Shown: positions 1 to 9,117, numbered from the stretch's first letter. The stretch: 64,000 nt of DNA from Pseudoramibacter faecis (GCF_036289405.1 NZ_JAYFFI010000001.1:1-64000); one strand, 5' to 3'. Translations and numbers: made by a program. Notes: a model not told the origin generated them from the letters alone.

Positions 1-184
1 CGGTCCAAACTTTGTCTTGATTTTTGTGTTTTAAAACACTGGGACCATTAGCATCTTCCAGTCTTGCCCGCTTGCGGACAGTATTATGAAAGTTCTCTGT
101 CTTGATGTTATCCGGGGTGGCCGGCCATTTCCCCTGACGATATACTTCTATACATTTCCCCTTGAATTCATAACTGTATCGCAT
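1..184 (-). mobile_element. IS3-like transposase OrfA, 5' part only
   Basis: An open frame runs from an ATG at 184-182 leftwards off the window edge and gives about 61 residues beginning MRYSYEFKGKCIEVYRQGKW. It continues with the KHKNQDKVW stretch seen near the N-terminus of IS3-family OrfA helix-turn-helix proteins. The start has a strong ribosome binding site (GGAGGG, seven bases upstream). The protein would bind IS ends during transposition. The rest of the element lies outside the window, so I cannot say whether it is intact. The family assignment rests on recognition of the N-terminal sequence style only. Confidence 0.7.
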
Positions 185-190
185 AAAAAC

Positions 191-231
191 ACCCTCCTTA
201 CTGCTGCATTTTCATCTCCAGTAAAGAGGGT
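191..231 (-). repeat. Inverted repeat over the transposase ribosome binding site
   Basis: Arms 191-202 (ACCCTCCTTACT) and 220-231 (AGTAAAGAGGGT) match at 11 of 12 positions around a 17-base loop. On the minus strand the downstream arm contains the GGAGGG ribosome binding site of the transposase. A transcript reading in from outside would therefore fold and hide that site. Confidence 0.6.
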
Positions 232-268
232 ACATATCATTTTCGTCAGGATGTTTTTTTATTGGTGC

Positions 269-1480
269 CTACATTTCGAATTTTTTGTGAATGTGGATCA
301 TCGCTTCCTTGGCCCGGTCTTTGTCGATCAGGCAACTGAGTTTGATTTCCGATGTGGAGATCGTCAGGATATTAATGCCCAGTTCATAAAGGGATTCGAA
401 AAATTTGCTGGCGATTTCCGCATTGGCCACCACCCCGGTGCCTACCACCGAAAGCTTGGCCACGCCCTGATCGAATTCAACCTTCTGGGCACCCACTTTA
501 AAGGCGAACTTCTGGGAGACTTCCACCGCATCCTGCAATTCGTCCACGTTCACCGTGAACGAAATATCGTTAACCGCCGTTCGGTTGACGTTCTGCACGA
601 TCATATCCACGTGAATATTGGCAACCGCCAACGAGGTGAACAGACGAAAAGCAATCCCCGGTTTATCCGGCACTTCTAAAATTGAAATCTTTGCAATGTT
701 TTCATCAAGGGCAATCCCCCTGACCAATACCTTTTCCATTTGATTAACGTCCTCCTTGATAATGGTTCCTTTATCCTCGTTAAAACTGGACCGCACGACC
801 AGCGGCAATTTGTATTTCTCTGCCAATTCAATCGATCTTGTGTGCAGCACACCCGCGCCGAGATCGGCCATTTCTAAAACTTCTGCGTAAGAAATTTGAC
901 CGATTTTCCGAGCGCCCGGCACCACGCGTGGGTCGGCGTTATAAACCCCGTCCACATCGGTGTAAATTTCACAACGTTCGGCTCTCATAGCTGCAGCCAA
1001 TGCCACCGCTGAGGTGTCGGAGCCGCCGCGGCCAAGCGTCGTTACCTCGTCATTTTCGTCAATGCCCTGGAACCCCGCGACAATCACCACCTGATGATCC
1101 CTCAGCTCCCGTTCAAGTCGTTCGGTATCAATGCCTTCAATCCGCGCCTTGCGGTGCACATCCGAAGTGCGGATGCCGCATTGTGCGCCCGTCAGCGAAA
1201 TCACCGTGTAACCGATCGCCTGAATGGCCATTGCCAGCAGCGCAATGCTTTCCTGTTCGCCGGTCGCCATCAGCACATCCAGTTCCCGGCTCGGCGGACT
1301 TTCGTTGATGGCCCAAGCCATGCCGATAAGTTCATCCGTGCGTTTACCCATCGCCGACACGACGACGATCATTTTCTTGCCGTCATCCACGCTGTGAACG
1401 ATTCGCTGCGCCACCTTTTTTATTCTTTCAACCGAACCGACAGATGTTCCGCCGTATTTCTGAACGATTAAATCTTTCAT
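269..1480 (-). CDS. lysC: Aspartokinase
   Basis: Phosphorylates L-aspartate, the first step to lysine, threonine and methionine. The 403-residue product has the N-terminal kinase signature KYGGTSVG (about residues 9-15), the GRGGSDTSA nucleotide/substrate loop (150-158), and two C-terminal ACT regulatory modules from about residue 265. This is the length and layout of monofunctional Gram-positive aspartokinases. It lies 23 bases downstream of hom on the same strand, so the two are probably one transcript. With divergent thrC-thrB the locus holds four of the five steps from aspartate to threonine; aspartate-semialdehyde dehydrogenase is not in the window. The ACT pair suggests feedback control by lysine and/or threonine, which the sequence alone does not decide. 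Confidence 0.95.
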   Translation of the reverse strand: MKDLIVQKYGGTSVGSVERIKKVAQRIVHSVDDGKKMIVVVSAMGKRTDELIGMAWAINESPPSRELDVLMATGEQESIALLAMAIQAIGYTVISLTGAQCGIRTSDVHRKARIEGIDTERLERELRDHQVVIVAGFQGIDENDEVTTLGRGGSDTSAVALAAAMRAERCEIYTDVDGVYNADPRVVPGARKIGQISYAEVLEMADLGAGVLHTRSIELAEKYKLPLVVRSSFNEDKGTIIKEDVNQMEKVLVRGIALDENIAKISILEVPDKPGIAFRLFTSLAVANIHVDMIVQNVNRTAVNDISFTVNVDELQDAVEVSQKFAFKVGAQKVEFDQGVAKLSVVGTGVVANAEIASKFFESLYELGINILTISTSEIKLSCLIDKDRAKEAMIHIHKKFEM

Positions 1481-1503
1481 CTTATCTCTGAATTTTCCAG
1501 TTT

Positions 1504-2748
1504 CTATTCATAAATGCGCGCATAAAACACATCGCCGACACATTCTTTGATGCGATCTACCAGACCGTCAAACACATCGGCCTGAATGGTCGATGTGGTA
1601 TAGAAAATCGCTTCGTCAGAAATAACGATATTTTCCCGGCCTTTATCGGCGTCCATCACCGACATCACAAAAGCCAATTCATCGTTGTCTGCGATGTTCA
1701 CCCGCAGATAATAACGTCCTGAAAATCCGGAGTTACCCATTTTGTGCAATTTTTTATCCAGCTTCTTGTAGGCGGGTTCCCGGTCTTCTTTCAAACAGTT
1801 GATAATGTAAAGCGCGTCGCCGACAACGGCATTAGCCGTCGCATCTTTGCCGGCGCCCTTGCCGTAAAACTGCAGTTCCCCGATAATATCGCCTTTGATG
1901 GAAATGATATTAAACTCCGAATTGACGTTGCTCATCATCGATTCTTTAGAAAAAAGCACTGGCTCAACAGTGGTATAAACCTGGTTTTTATTGACCAATT
2001 TGGAGTGTCCCAAATATTTAATGGTATAGCCCATATCGCCGGCCATTTCCACATCGATAGCCGATACATCGGAAAGGCCGCGCTTCTTGATATCTTCGTC
2101 ACGCACCACACCGCCATAGGCTAATGTTGAGAGAATCGCCAACTTGCGTGAAACGTCGTAACCTTCAATATCCGCTGTGGGATCTGCCTCGGCAAAGCCG
2201 ATCTGCTGCGCTTTTTTGAGAGTATCATCAAAATCGGCACCGTTTTCTGTCATATTCGACAAAATATAATTGGTGGTTCCGTTGAGAATCCCCTTGATCT
2301 CGTCAATGCGATTGATCTTGAGTTCTTCTTTTAAACTGCCGATAATGGGGATACCCCCGCCAACGGCTGCTTCATAGCGTAAAAATACGTTCTTCTGGGC
2401 GGCAAGGCCCGTCAATTCCTCAAAATATTCCGAGAGCACCGCTTTGCTGGCCGTCACCACATTTTTACCGTGCTCCAGCGCCGCCTTGATCATTTCATGC
2501 TCGAAGTCCATGCCGCCGAGCAGAGAAATAACGATCTGAATTTCGGGATCATCCATAATGAGCGCCGGATCCGTTACAATCTCGCACACCTGATCTGATG
2601 GATCCACGTGTTTGTTAGGATCTTTGTCCAAAATTTTGGAGATGACCACAGGTTCATCCAAGTTGTTGGAAAACCGGCCCTTATTCAGATTGATCAGCTC
2701 GTAAACACCCGTCCCGATCGTTCCGAAACCTAATAACGCAATTTTCAC
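1504..2748 (-). CDS. hom: Homoserine dehydrogenase
   Basis: Reduces aspartate semialdehyde to homoserine with NAD(P)H. The 414-residue protein begins with a Rossmann fold (GFGTIGTG at about 7-14) and carries the catalytic-domain run GGGIPIIGSLKEEL. It ends in an ACT domain (last ~70 residues), the usual site for threonine inhibition. The start is GTG: an ATG two bases upstream is followed at once by TGA, and a GAGGT ribosome binding site lies about seven bases before the GTG. First gene of hom-lysC, divergent from thrC. Confidence 0.95.
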   Translation of the reverse strand: MKIALLGFGTIGTGVYELINLNKGRFSNNLDEPVVISKILDKDPNKHVDPSDQVCEIVTDPALIMDDPEIQIVISLLGGMDFEHEMIKAALEHGKNVVTASKAVLSEYFEELTGLAAQKNVFLRYEAAVGGGIPIIGSLKEELKINRIDEIKGILNGTTNYILSNMTENGADFDDTLKKAQQIGFAEADPTADIEGYDVSRKLAILSTLAYGGVVRDEDIKKRGLSDVSAIDVEMAGDMGYTIKYLGHSKLVNKNQVYTTVEPVLFSKESMMSNVNSEFNIISIKGDIIGELQFYGKGAGKDATANAVVGDALYIINCLKEDREPAYKKLDKKLHKMGNSGFSGRYYLRVNIADNDELAFVMSVMDADKGRENIVISDEAIFYTTSTIQADVFDGLVDRIKECVGDVFYARIYE

Positions 2749-2772
2749 ATCTTTTACCTCACTTCAAAATTC

Positions 2773-2831
2773 ATGGTCCAAGACCATTTCCGATACTTAT
2801 TGCATTTGATATCTCCTCGATATCAACGCAA
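2773..2831. promoter_or_regulatory. Two palindromes in the hom-thrC divergent region
   Basis: ATGGTC-CAA-GACCAT (2773-2787) is a perfect 6-base dyad. TTGCATTTGATATC (2800-2813) pairs with GATATCAACGCAA (2819-2831) around a 5-base centre with one gap. They sit 25-85 bases upstream of the hom start and upstream of the thrC promoter, where a regulator shared by the two operons could bind. No known operator was recognised, and no T-box hallmark is visible. Confidence 0.4.
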
Positions 2832-2858
2832 TGTAAAAAAATGCAAACGAAAATTTTC

Positions 2859-2887
2859 TTGTAATTCAGTGAAAAACATTTTATCAT
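2859..2887 (+). promoter_or_regulatory. Promoter of thrC-thrB
   Basis: TTGTAA (2859-2864), a 17-base spacer and TATCAT (2882-2887) form a plausible sigma-A promoter. Transcription would start near 2894, leaving an untranslated leader of about 230 bases before thrC. I see no recognisable riboswitch, T-box or strong terminator in that leader. A 68-residue minus-strand frame there (2956-3162) overlaps thrC and lacks support. Confidence 0.45.
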
Positions 2888-3123
2888 ATAGAAGTGAGAA
2901 CCGCAATCACTAACTCTTGGGATTTCATAAGACTTTCATTATTTTTCATAGTCCTTCAAAATTTTGACCTTAATACTGATCTATGACTCCCCATGCTTTT
3001 TCTTCCCTTCAATGACGCACCTTTAATCCTTAAAAGCACCTGTCTGTGATTGCATCCTGACATGATCTTGTTCTGAACGACAACAGGCATCAACCCATCA
3101 GATTTATTACCATCGGAGGCAAT

Positions 3124-4632
3124 ATGAATCAAAAGTACATCAGTACCCGCGGCGGACAACAAAATATTTCTGCATCTCAGGCAATTATCTCAGGCCTTGC
3201 CACAGATGGCGGCCTTTTTGTTCCGTCTTTCATTCATGAAAAATCAATCGATCTTCCGGCGATCATCAACATGAACTACGGTGATTTAGCCTGCAAGATT
3301 TTCAATCTTTTTCTCAATGATTTTTCTGAGAACCAAATCCGCCACTGTGTGACCCAGGCTTATGAAACCGGTCTTTTTGAGGGGTATGCACCCGCGGCCG
3401 TCCAACGGGCCGCCGATCGCTATTTTCTCGAACTTTATCACGGGCCGACCTGTGCCTTTAAAGATATGGCATTGACCATTCTGCCTCACTTCATGACAAC
3501 AGCGATGAACATTCAGCATATCAACCGAGAAGTGGTGATCCTCACGGCAACCTCCGGCGACACCGGCAAAGCGGCCCTTTCCGGCTTCGCCGATGTCCCG
3601 GGCATCGATATCATCGTTTATTATCCCAAAGACGGCGTCTCGACGATTCAGGAAAAGCAAATGCTCACCCAAACGGGAAAAAACACCTATGTTGTCGGCG
3701 TCGATGGCAATTTTGATGACACGCAAAATGGTGTGAAGCGCATTTTTTCGGATCCGGCTTTCAACCGGGCTCTTCAGGCCAAAGGGTTTCAACTGTCTTC
3801 GGCCAATTCCATCAACATCGGCCGGTTGCTGCCCCAGGTGATCTATTATTTCTATAGCTACGGCGAATTGATTAAACGCGGCGCCATCGCTTTGGGCGAT
3901 GCTGTCAACTTTGTCGTTCCCACCGGCAACTTCGGCGATATTCTGGCCGGTTATTACGCATCGCTTATCGGGCTGCCCGTCGGGCGTTTGATCTGTGCCT
4001 CCAACGCCAACCGCGTGCTGACGGACTTTTTCCAAACCGGGGACTATAACCGCAATCGCCCCTTTTATAAAACCATGTCGCCGTCGATGGATATTTTAAT
4101 TTCGAGCAATTTCGAGCGTCTGCTCTACGATCTTTCCGGCGATACCGATTTTGTGGCCGGTCAGATGCAGGCACTGAATGCGGACGGCGCCTATACCGTC
4201 CCCCAGGCCATGCGCGACAAAATTGACGCCCGCTTCTGGGGCGGTTGCTCCGACGAAAAAGCTACCGCATCGGCCATCAAAGCCATGTTCAGGGACCATG
4301 GTTACTTGATGGATCCCCACACCGCCGTGGCCAGCCAGGTTTACGACGATTACCGCGCGGCCACCGGCGACACCACCCCCACCGTGGTGCTTTCCACCGC
4401 AAGCCCCTATAAATTTGCCCACCATGTATATGAGAGCATCTTCGGCCGCATCCCGGCGGATATGAACGACTTCGCCGTGCTTGATGCGCTGGCTGATCAA
4501 ACTGGAGTTCCCGTTCCCGCGCCGCTGGCCGATCTGGAAAGTCGTCCCAATCAATACGATCACATCTGCGCCAAAGCCGATATGCCCGATGCTCTCTCCT
4601 CCTTTTTAAGCCGCCTTTCGGAGAACGCCTAA
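3124..4632 (+). CDS. thrC: Threonine synthase
   Basis: PLP enzyme converting O-phosphohomoserine to threonine. The 502-residue length, with an N-terminal domain (MNQKYISTRGG...), is typical of the long fungal/E. coli-like class rather than the short Bacillus class. The PLP-binding lysine is K113 in the motif CAFKDMAL. The TATSGDTGKAAL glycine loop and a later SANSINIGRLLPQ motif are present. The ribosome binding site GGAGG lies just before the ATG. The stop codon overlaps the thrB start (TAATG), so the two are translationally coupled. Confidence 0.96.
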   Translation: MNQKYISTRGGQQNISASQAIISGLATDGGLFVPSFIHEKSIDLPAIINMNYGDLACKIFNLFLNDFSENQIRHCVTQAYETGLFEGYAPAAVQRAADRYFLELYHGPTCAFKDMALTILPHFMTTAMNIQHINREVVILTATSGDTGKAALSGFADVPGIDIIVYYPKDGVSTIQEKQMLTQTGKNTYVVGVDGNFDDTQNGVKRIFSDPAFNRALQAKGFQLSSANSINIGRLLPQVIYYFYSYGELIKRGAIALGDAVNFVVPTGNFGDILAGYYASLIGLPVGRLICASNANRVLTDFFQTGDYNRNRPFYKTMSPSMDILISSNFERLLYDLSGDTDFVAGQMQALNADGAYTVPQAMRDKIDARFWGGCSDEKATASAIKAMFRDHGYLMDPHTAVASQVYDDYRAATGDTTPTVVLSTASPYKFAHHVYESIFGRIPADMNDFAVLDALADQTGVPVPAPLADLESRPNQYDHICAKADMPDALSSFLSRLSENA

Positions 4633-5555
4633 TGAGCAAAAACACCCCCTCAGAAGAACGATCGGTGATTGTCCGCGTTCCAGGCACCTCAGCGAACATC
4701 GGCCCCGGATTTGACGCTTTCGGCATGGCCTTCAATCTTTACAACACGTTCACTTTTCAGGCGAAAAATGACGGCAAGCTCACCATCCGCGGCGTTCCCC
4801 GCAAATATCAGGGCAAATCCAACCTGGTGTATAAAGCCATGCAAAAGGTTTTTAAGCGCGTGCGTTATTCGCCCCGCGGCCTCTATCTGCACACGAAAAC
4901 TAATGTGCCGGTCAGCCGCGGTCTTGGCTCCTCCGCGACCTGCATCGTCGGCGGCCTCGTCGGCGCCAACGTCCTTTGCGGCAGCCCCTTGAGTGAAGCG
5001 GAACTCTTCGACATGGCCGTCGCCATGGAAAGGCATCCGGACAACATCGCTCCGGCTTTTTTCGGCGGGCTGGTATGCGCCATCGAAGAAAACGGCCGCA
5101 ATGACTACATCAAAAAATCGGTAGCCGATTGTTTTGCCTTCCATTTGATTGTCCCGGATTTTGAGCTTTCCACCAAAGAAGCCCGCGCGGCGCTGCCGGA
5201 TCAGATTGACCGCGCCGACGGCGTCTTTAACGTGGCCCACGCGACGATGACCTATCTTGCCCTGACCGAAGGCCGCCCGGATGTGCTCAAGCACAGCATG
5301 GCGGACAAATTGCACCAGCCCTACCGGAAGCATTTGATCCGCTCCTACGATGCGGTGCGTCAGGCCGCCAAAGACTACGGCGCGCTCGGCGTGTGCATCA
5401 GCGGCGCCGGTCCGACGCTGCTCGCCATCTCGCCAAAGGGCAACTCGTCCGCCTTTTCGGAGCACATGCGCCACTTCCTCGCGCGCAAGGAGCCCCGTTG
5501 GCAGCTTTACGATCTCGATCCGGACAACAACGGCACCACCGTGATCTTTAAATGA
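4632..5555 (+). CDS. thrB: Homoserine kinase
   Basis: GHMP-family kinase that makes O-phosphohomoserine for ThrC. The 307-residue protein has the early VPGTSANIGPGFDAFG substrate motif (about 16-31), the ATP-binding GLGSSAT loop (97-103), and the C-terminal GAGPTLLA motif. The start ATG overlaps the thrC stop by one base. A terminator follows at 5571-5596. Confidence 0.95.
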   Translation: MSKNTPSEERSVIVRVPGTSANIGPGFDAFGMAFNLYNTFTFQAKNDGKLTIRGVPRKYQGKSNLVYKAMQKVFKRVRYSPRGLYLHTKTNVPVSRGLGSSATCIVGGLVGANVLCGSPLSEAELFDMAVAMERHPDNIAPAFFGGLVCAIEENGRNDYIKKSVADCFAFHLIVPDFELSTKEARAALPDQIDRADGVFNVAHATMTYLALTEGRPDVLKHSMADKLHQPYRKHLIRSYDAVRQAAKDYGALGVCISGAGPTLLAISPKGNSSAFSEHMRHFLARKEPRWQLYDLDPDNNGTTVIFK

Positions 5556-5570
5556 TTTTTATCGTTTTTT

Positions 5571-5596
5571 AAAGCGCGCCTCCCGCGTGCTTTTTT
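5571..5596 (+). terminator. Terminator after thrCB
   Basis: AAAGCGCG pairs with CGCG..GCTTT (two-base bulge) and is followed by a run of six T, 15 bases after the thrB stop. Confidence 0.6.
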
Positions 5597-5691
5597 GATG
5601 CCCGCTTTGCCGGCGCTCATTTATTTTTTTCGTTTGCCGGCAGTTCTTTAAAAAATTCATTTGTCTTTTCATAGTGCGGCCGATTTTTTTC

Positions 5692-5700
5692 TGGTATAAT
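5692..5700 (+). promoter_or_regulatory. Extended -10 promoter of purC
   Basis: TGGTATAAT, an extended -10 element with a consensus TATAAT at 5695-5700. There is no good -35 hexamer at the right distance. It lies 41 bases before the purC start. Confidence 0.6.
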
Positions 5701-5741
5701 GAAAAAATCTTATATAGCATTTTAATTTTCAGGAGGAAAGC

Positions 5742-6614
5742 ATGAAGGAATATCGGCCGGTTAAAGAAGGCAAGGTGCGGGAAATTTACGATATTGGCGA
5801 CAACCTCGTCATGGTCGCAACCGATCGTATCTCCGCCTTTGATGTCATCTTAAAAAACAAAATCGTCAAAAAAGGAACGGTCTTAACTCAGATGTCTAAA
5901 TTCTGGTTTGACTATACCGGAGACGTGCTGCCCAATCACATGGTTTCCGTCGACGTGACGGATATGCCTGCATTTTTCCAAAACGAAAATTTTGACGGCA
6001 ACAGCATGCTCTGCAAGAAGCTGACCATGCTCCCCATCGAATGCATTGTCCGCGGCTATATCACCGGCAGCGGCTGGGGCAGTTACCAGAAAAACGGCAC
6101 GGTCTGCGGTATCAAGCTGCCGGAGGGGCTTCGGGAATGCGACAAACTGCCCAAACCTATCTATACCCCGAGCACCAAGGCGGATCTGGGCGATCACGAC
6201 GAGAACATCTCTTTCGAACAGAGCATCGACGTGCTGGAAAAACACTTTCCCGGCAAGGGCAGGGCCTATGCCGAAGCACTGCGCGACAACACGCTGGCGC
6301 TCTATCAAAAATGCGCCGATTACGCCCTGAGCCGCGGCATCATCATTGCCGATACCAAATTTGAATTCGGCATCGACGAAGCCGGCGACCTCATCATCGG
6401 CGACGAAATGCTCACGCCGGACAGCAGTCGCTTCTGGCCCCTCGAAGGCTATGAGCCCGGCAAATCCCAGCCCTCCTTCGACAAGCAATTCGTCCGCGAC
6501 TGGCTCAAGGCCAATCCGGACAGCAACTACAACCTGCCCCAGGATGTCATCGATAAAACCATCGCCAAATACAAAGAAGCCTACAAGCTGTTGACCGATC
6601 AGGATATTGCCTGA
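5742..6614 (+). CDS. purC: SAICAR synthase
   Basis: Phosphoribosylaminoimidazole-succinocarboxamide synthase, which joins aspartate to CAIR in purine synthesis. The 290-residue product shows the family N-terminus with EGKVREIYD, the ATDRISAFD motif, the CIVRGYITGSGW segment and the DTKFEFG motif. GGAGG lies eight bases before the start. It stands alone, not in a pur cluster, with its own promoter and terminator. Length and motifs fit the long (~290 residue) form of the family. Confidence 0.95.
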   Translation: MKEYRPVKEGKVREIYDIGDNLVMVATDRISAFDVILKNKIVKKGTVLTQMSKFWFDYTGDVLPNHMVSVDVTDMPAFFQNENFDGNSMLCKKLTMLPIECIVRGYITGSGWGSYQKNGTVCGIKLPEGLRECDKLPKPIYTPSTKADLGDHDENISFEQSIDVLEKHFPGKGRAYAEALRDNTLALYQKCADYALSRGIIIADTKFEFGIDEAGDLIIGDEMLTPDSSRFWPLEGYEPGKSQPSFDKQFVRDWLKANPDSNYNLPQDVIDKTIAKYKEAYKLLTDQDIA

Positions 6615-6648
6615 CCATCGGCCGATTGTTCGCGGCTTTAAAATCACC

Positions 6649-6674
6649 ATCCTGCCGATTCGGCAGGATTTTTT
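6649..6674 (+). terminator. Terminator after purC
   Basis: A perfect 9-base stem ATCCTGCCG-ATT-CGGCAGGAT is followed by five T, 35 bases after the purC stop. Confidence 0.85.
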
Positions 6675-6704
6675 ACACCCGCATTCTAAAATAAGGAGCC
6701 CCGC

Positions 6705-7361
6705 ATGACTTACCCCTTGCCTCAGCTCATGATTTTCGACATGGATGGGCTGATCTTCGACACCGAACGGCTGTTCATGGCCCAGAAAGCCATCGTGATG
6801 GCGCGCTACGGCTACACACAAAAGGAATCGGATTACGTCAGCACCCTCGGCACTTCCGGCAGCGCTCTCAACCGAAGACTGCATCAGATTTACGGCCCCG
6901 ATTATCCGGCCGACCGCATCAGCACCGAGACCCGGGAACGCGTCGCCGAGGCCGTCGCCCAGGATGGTCCGCCGGTGAAGCCCGGAATCCTGGAACTTCT
7001 CCGCTGGCTGCAGGAGCACCGCGTCCCCTGCTGCATCGCGACTGCCACTCCCCGGGAGCACGCCTTGTTTTATCTCGAGCAAGGCGAATTGCTGCCCTAT
7101 TTTGACTTTGTGGTAGCCGGCGATCAAATCACCCGCGCCAAACCGGATCCGGAAATTTTTCTGGCCTGCTGCACGCAAAAAAACGTCAGCCCCGAAACCG
7201 CCATGGTGCTGGAAGATTCGGAAAACGGTATTCTTGCCGCCGCCCGGGCAGGCATTCCCGTGGTGGGCATCCCGGATCTCAAGATCCCGGAGCCCGCCAT
7301 TGCCCGTCAGGCGCTGACGCTTTTAAACAGCGCGGACGAAGTGATCGCCCTTTTTGACTAA
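6705..7361 (+). CDS. HAD-family phosphatase, beta-phosphoglucomutase-like
   Basis: The 218-residue protein carries HAD motif I FDMDGLIFDTE (11-21) with nucleophile D12 and acid D14. It also has motif II in CCIATATPREHA, the lysine of motif III in AKPDPEIF, and motif IV LEDSENG. The helical cap after motif I is of the C1 type found in beta-phosphoglucomutase and phosphatases of subfamily IA. The substrate cannot be read from sequence. GGAG precedes the start. Its 3' end overlaps the convergent ribH by four bases, so there is no room for a terminator between them. Confidence 0.85.
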   Translation: MTYPLPQLMIFDMDGLIFDTERLFMAQKAIVMARYGYTQKESDYVSTLGTSGSALNRRLHQIYGPDYPADRISTETRERVAEAVAQDGPPVKPGILELLRWLQEHRVPCCIATATPREHALFYLEQGELLPYFDFVVAGDQITRAKPDPEIFLACCTQKNVSPETAMVLEDSENGILAAARAGIPVVGIPDLKIPEPAIARQALTLLNSADEVIALFD

Positions 7362-7822
7362 CCGATGGTTTCGATCAAATTGATCATTTCAATCGCCGAG
7401 CAGGCCACGTCGTAGCCCTTGTTGCCGGCCTTGGTGCCCGCGCGCTCGATGGCCTGTTCGATGTTTTCCGTGGTAATCACGCCAAAGAGCACCGGAATCC
7501 CTGCTTTAAGTCCCACCTGGGCGACGCCCTTGCTCGCTTCGTTGCACACATGGTCATAATGGCTGGTTGCACCGCGAATCACCGCCCCCAGGCAGATCAC
7601 CGCATCGTATTTTTCCGTTTCGGCCATTTTCTGCGCGATCAGCGGAATTTCAAAGGCGCCGGGCACCCAGGCAATGTCGATGTCGTCGTCGTTCACCCCG
7701 TGGCGGATCAGTGCGTCCTGCGCTCCGCTGACGAGCTTCGAAACGATAAATTCGTTAAACCGCGCGGCGACAATGCCGATCTTAACCTGCTTTGCAATAA
7801 CTTTTCCTTCTAATTTTCTCAT
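7358..7822 (-). CDS. ribH: 6,7-dimethyl-8-ribityllumazine synthase
   Basis: Condenses the ribityl-aminouracil with dihydroxybutanone phosphate, the penultimate riboflavin step. The 154-residue length is typical. Diagnostic segments are VARFNEFI near the N-terminus, WVPGAFEIPL, and CLGAVIRGATSHYDHV containing the catalytic histidine. Last gene of ribD-ribE-ribBA-ribH, 35 bases after ribBA. There is no terminator hairpin before the convergent HAD gene. Confidence 0.96.
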   Translation of the reverse strand: MRKLEGKVIAKQVKIGIVAARFNEFIVSKLVSGAQDALIRHGVNDDDIDIAWVPGAFEIPLIAQKMAETEKYDAVICLGAVIRGATSHYDHVCNEASKGVAQVGLKAGIPVLFGVITTENIEQAIERAGTKAGNKGYDVACSAIEMINLIETIG

Positions 7823-7857
7823 GGTTCGCTCCTTTATCTTTATGATTAATTTAAATT

Positions 7858-9117
7858 TTACCTTTCCGTTTTTTGTTCCGCGCTAAATTCGTGCACATGA
7901 TGATCGTGACTGCAGCCATAATGCGTCATATGGTCCATCTTTTCCTGTTTGGTCATCAAATAATCGTAATCGTATTGCTGGGCGTCGATCTGAATCGGCA
8001 CCCGCTCCTCAATCGTGATGCCATAGCCCGAAAGGCCGGTGATTTTCGTCGGATTGTTGGTGAGCAGGCGCAGCCGCCTCGCCCCGATATCCCGAAGAAT
8101 CTGCGCCCCGACGCCATAATCCCGCATATCCGGCGGGAATCCCAGCATCACATTGGCCTCCACCGTGTCGTAGCCTTGTTCTTGCAGAGCATAGGCCTTG
8201 ATCTTGTTGATGAGGCCGATGCCTCGGCCTTCCTGACGCAGATAAAGCAAAATGCCCCGGCCTTCGGCCGCGATCTGGCGCATGGCCTGATGCAATTGAT
8301 CGCCGCAGTCGCAACGCGCTGAGCCGAACACGTCGCCGGTCAAGCATTCGGAATGCACCCGGCACAGCACCGGTTTGCCGTCGGCCACATCCCCCATCAC
8401 CAACGCCACGTGGTGATCGCCGTTAATGAGATTGCGGTAGCCCATGATTTTAAACTTGCCGTATTTCGTGGGCAGCTTGGCTTCCGCTTCCCGGCGGATA
8501 ATGCTGTCGTTCTTCACCCGGTATTTAATCAGATCGGCGATGGTGATCACCGTGAGATCCCGCGCTTCCGCAAAATCGAGCAGCTCCTGGGTGCGCATCA
8601 TTTCACCGTCGTCCCGCATGATCTCGCAACACAGCCCCACCGGCTTGAGCCCGGCCAGCTTCATCAGATCCACGGTCGCTTCGGTATGGCCGCTGCGGGC
8701 CAGCACTCCGCCCTTGCGGGCCTGCAAGGGGAACATATGCCCCGGCCGTCTGAAATTTTCGGGCCTGACATTGTCCGCCACGGTTTCAAGCGCCGTGAAG
8801 GAACGCTCCGCCGCAGAGATCCCCGTCGTCGTGTCCACATGGTCGATGGAGATGGTAAACGCCGTGCTGTGGTTGTCGGTGTTTTCGTCCACCATCTGAG
8901 GCAGATCGAGCTTCTGGCACCACTCGGCGCTCATGGGCATGCAGATGAGCCCTTTGGCATCGCTGGCCATGCGGTTGACATTCTTCTGAGTCGCAAATTC
9001 CGCGGCGCAAATCATATCGCCTTCGTTTTCCCGATCCGGGTCGTCAATGCAGAGGATGATCTTCCCCTGTCTCAAATCTTCCAATGCCTGTTCAATAGTT
9101 CCAATCGTCTTCGCCAT
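7858..9117 (-). CDS. ribBA: RibBA: DHBP synthase / GTP cyclohydrolase II
   Basis: A bifunctional 419-residue enzyme supplying both riboflavin precursors. The N-terminal half makes 3,4-dihydroxy-2-butanone 4-phosphate from ribulose 5-phosphate (acidic motif DDPDRENEGDM, later RSGHTEATVDL). The C-terminal half opens GTP and has the zinc site GSARCDCGDQL and the LRQEGRGIGL motif. The tail after about residue 400 is rich in His (HYGCSHDHHVHEF), which is unusual and could bind metal. It lies between ribE and ribH. Confidence 0.96.
   Translation of the reverse strand: MAKTIGTIEQALEDLRQGKIILCIDDPDRENEGDMICAAEFATQKNVNRMASDAKGLICMPMSAEWCQKLDLPQMVDENTDNHSTAFTISIDHVDTTTGISAAERSFTALETVADNVRPENFRRPGHMFPLQARKGGVLARSGHTEATVDLMKLAGLKPVGLCCEIMRDDGEMMRTQELLDFAEARDLTVITIADLIKYRVKNDSIIRREAEAKLPTKYGKFKIMGYRNLINGDHHVALVMGDVADGKPVLCRVHSECLTGDVFGSARCDCGDQLHQAMRQIAAEGRGILLYLRQEGRGIGLINKIKAYALQEQGYDTVEANVMLGFPPDMRDYGVGAQILRDIGARRLRLLTNNPTKITGLSGYGITIEERVPIQIDAQQYDYDYLMTKQEKMDHMTHYGCSHDHHVHEFSAEQKTER

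Noticed and set aside
2749..3123. T-box or lysine riboswitch upstream of hom or thrC
   Set aside because: The conserved T-box sequence and the lysine riboswitch core were looked for on both strands and not seen.
5883..7178. 431-residue minus-strand frame
   Set aside because: Spans purC, its terminator and the HAD gene in antisense; not plausible.
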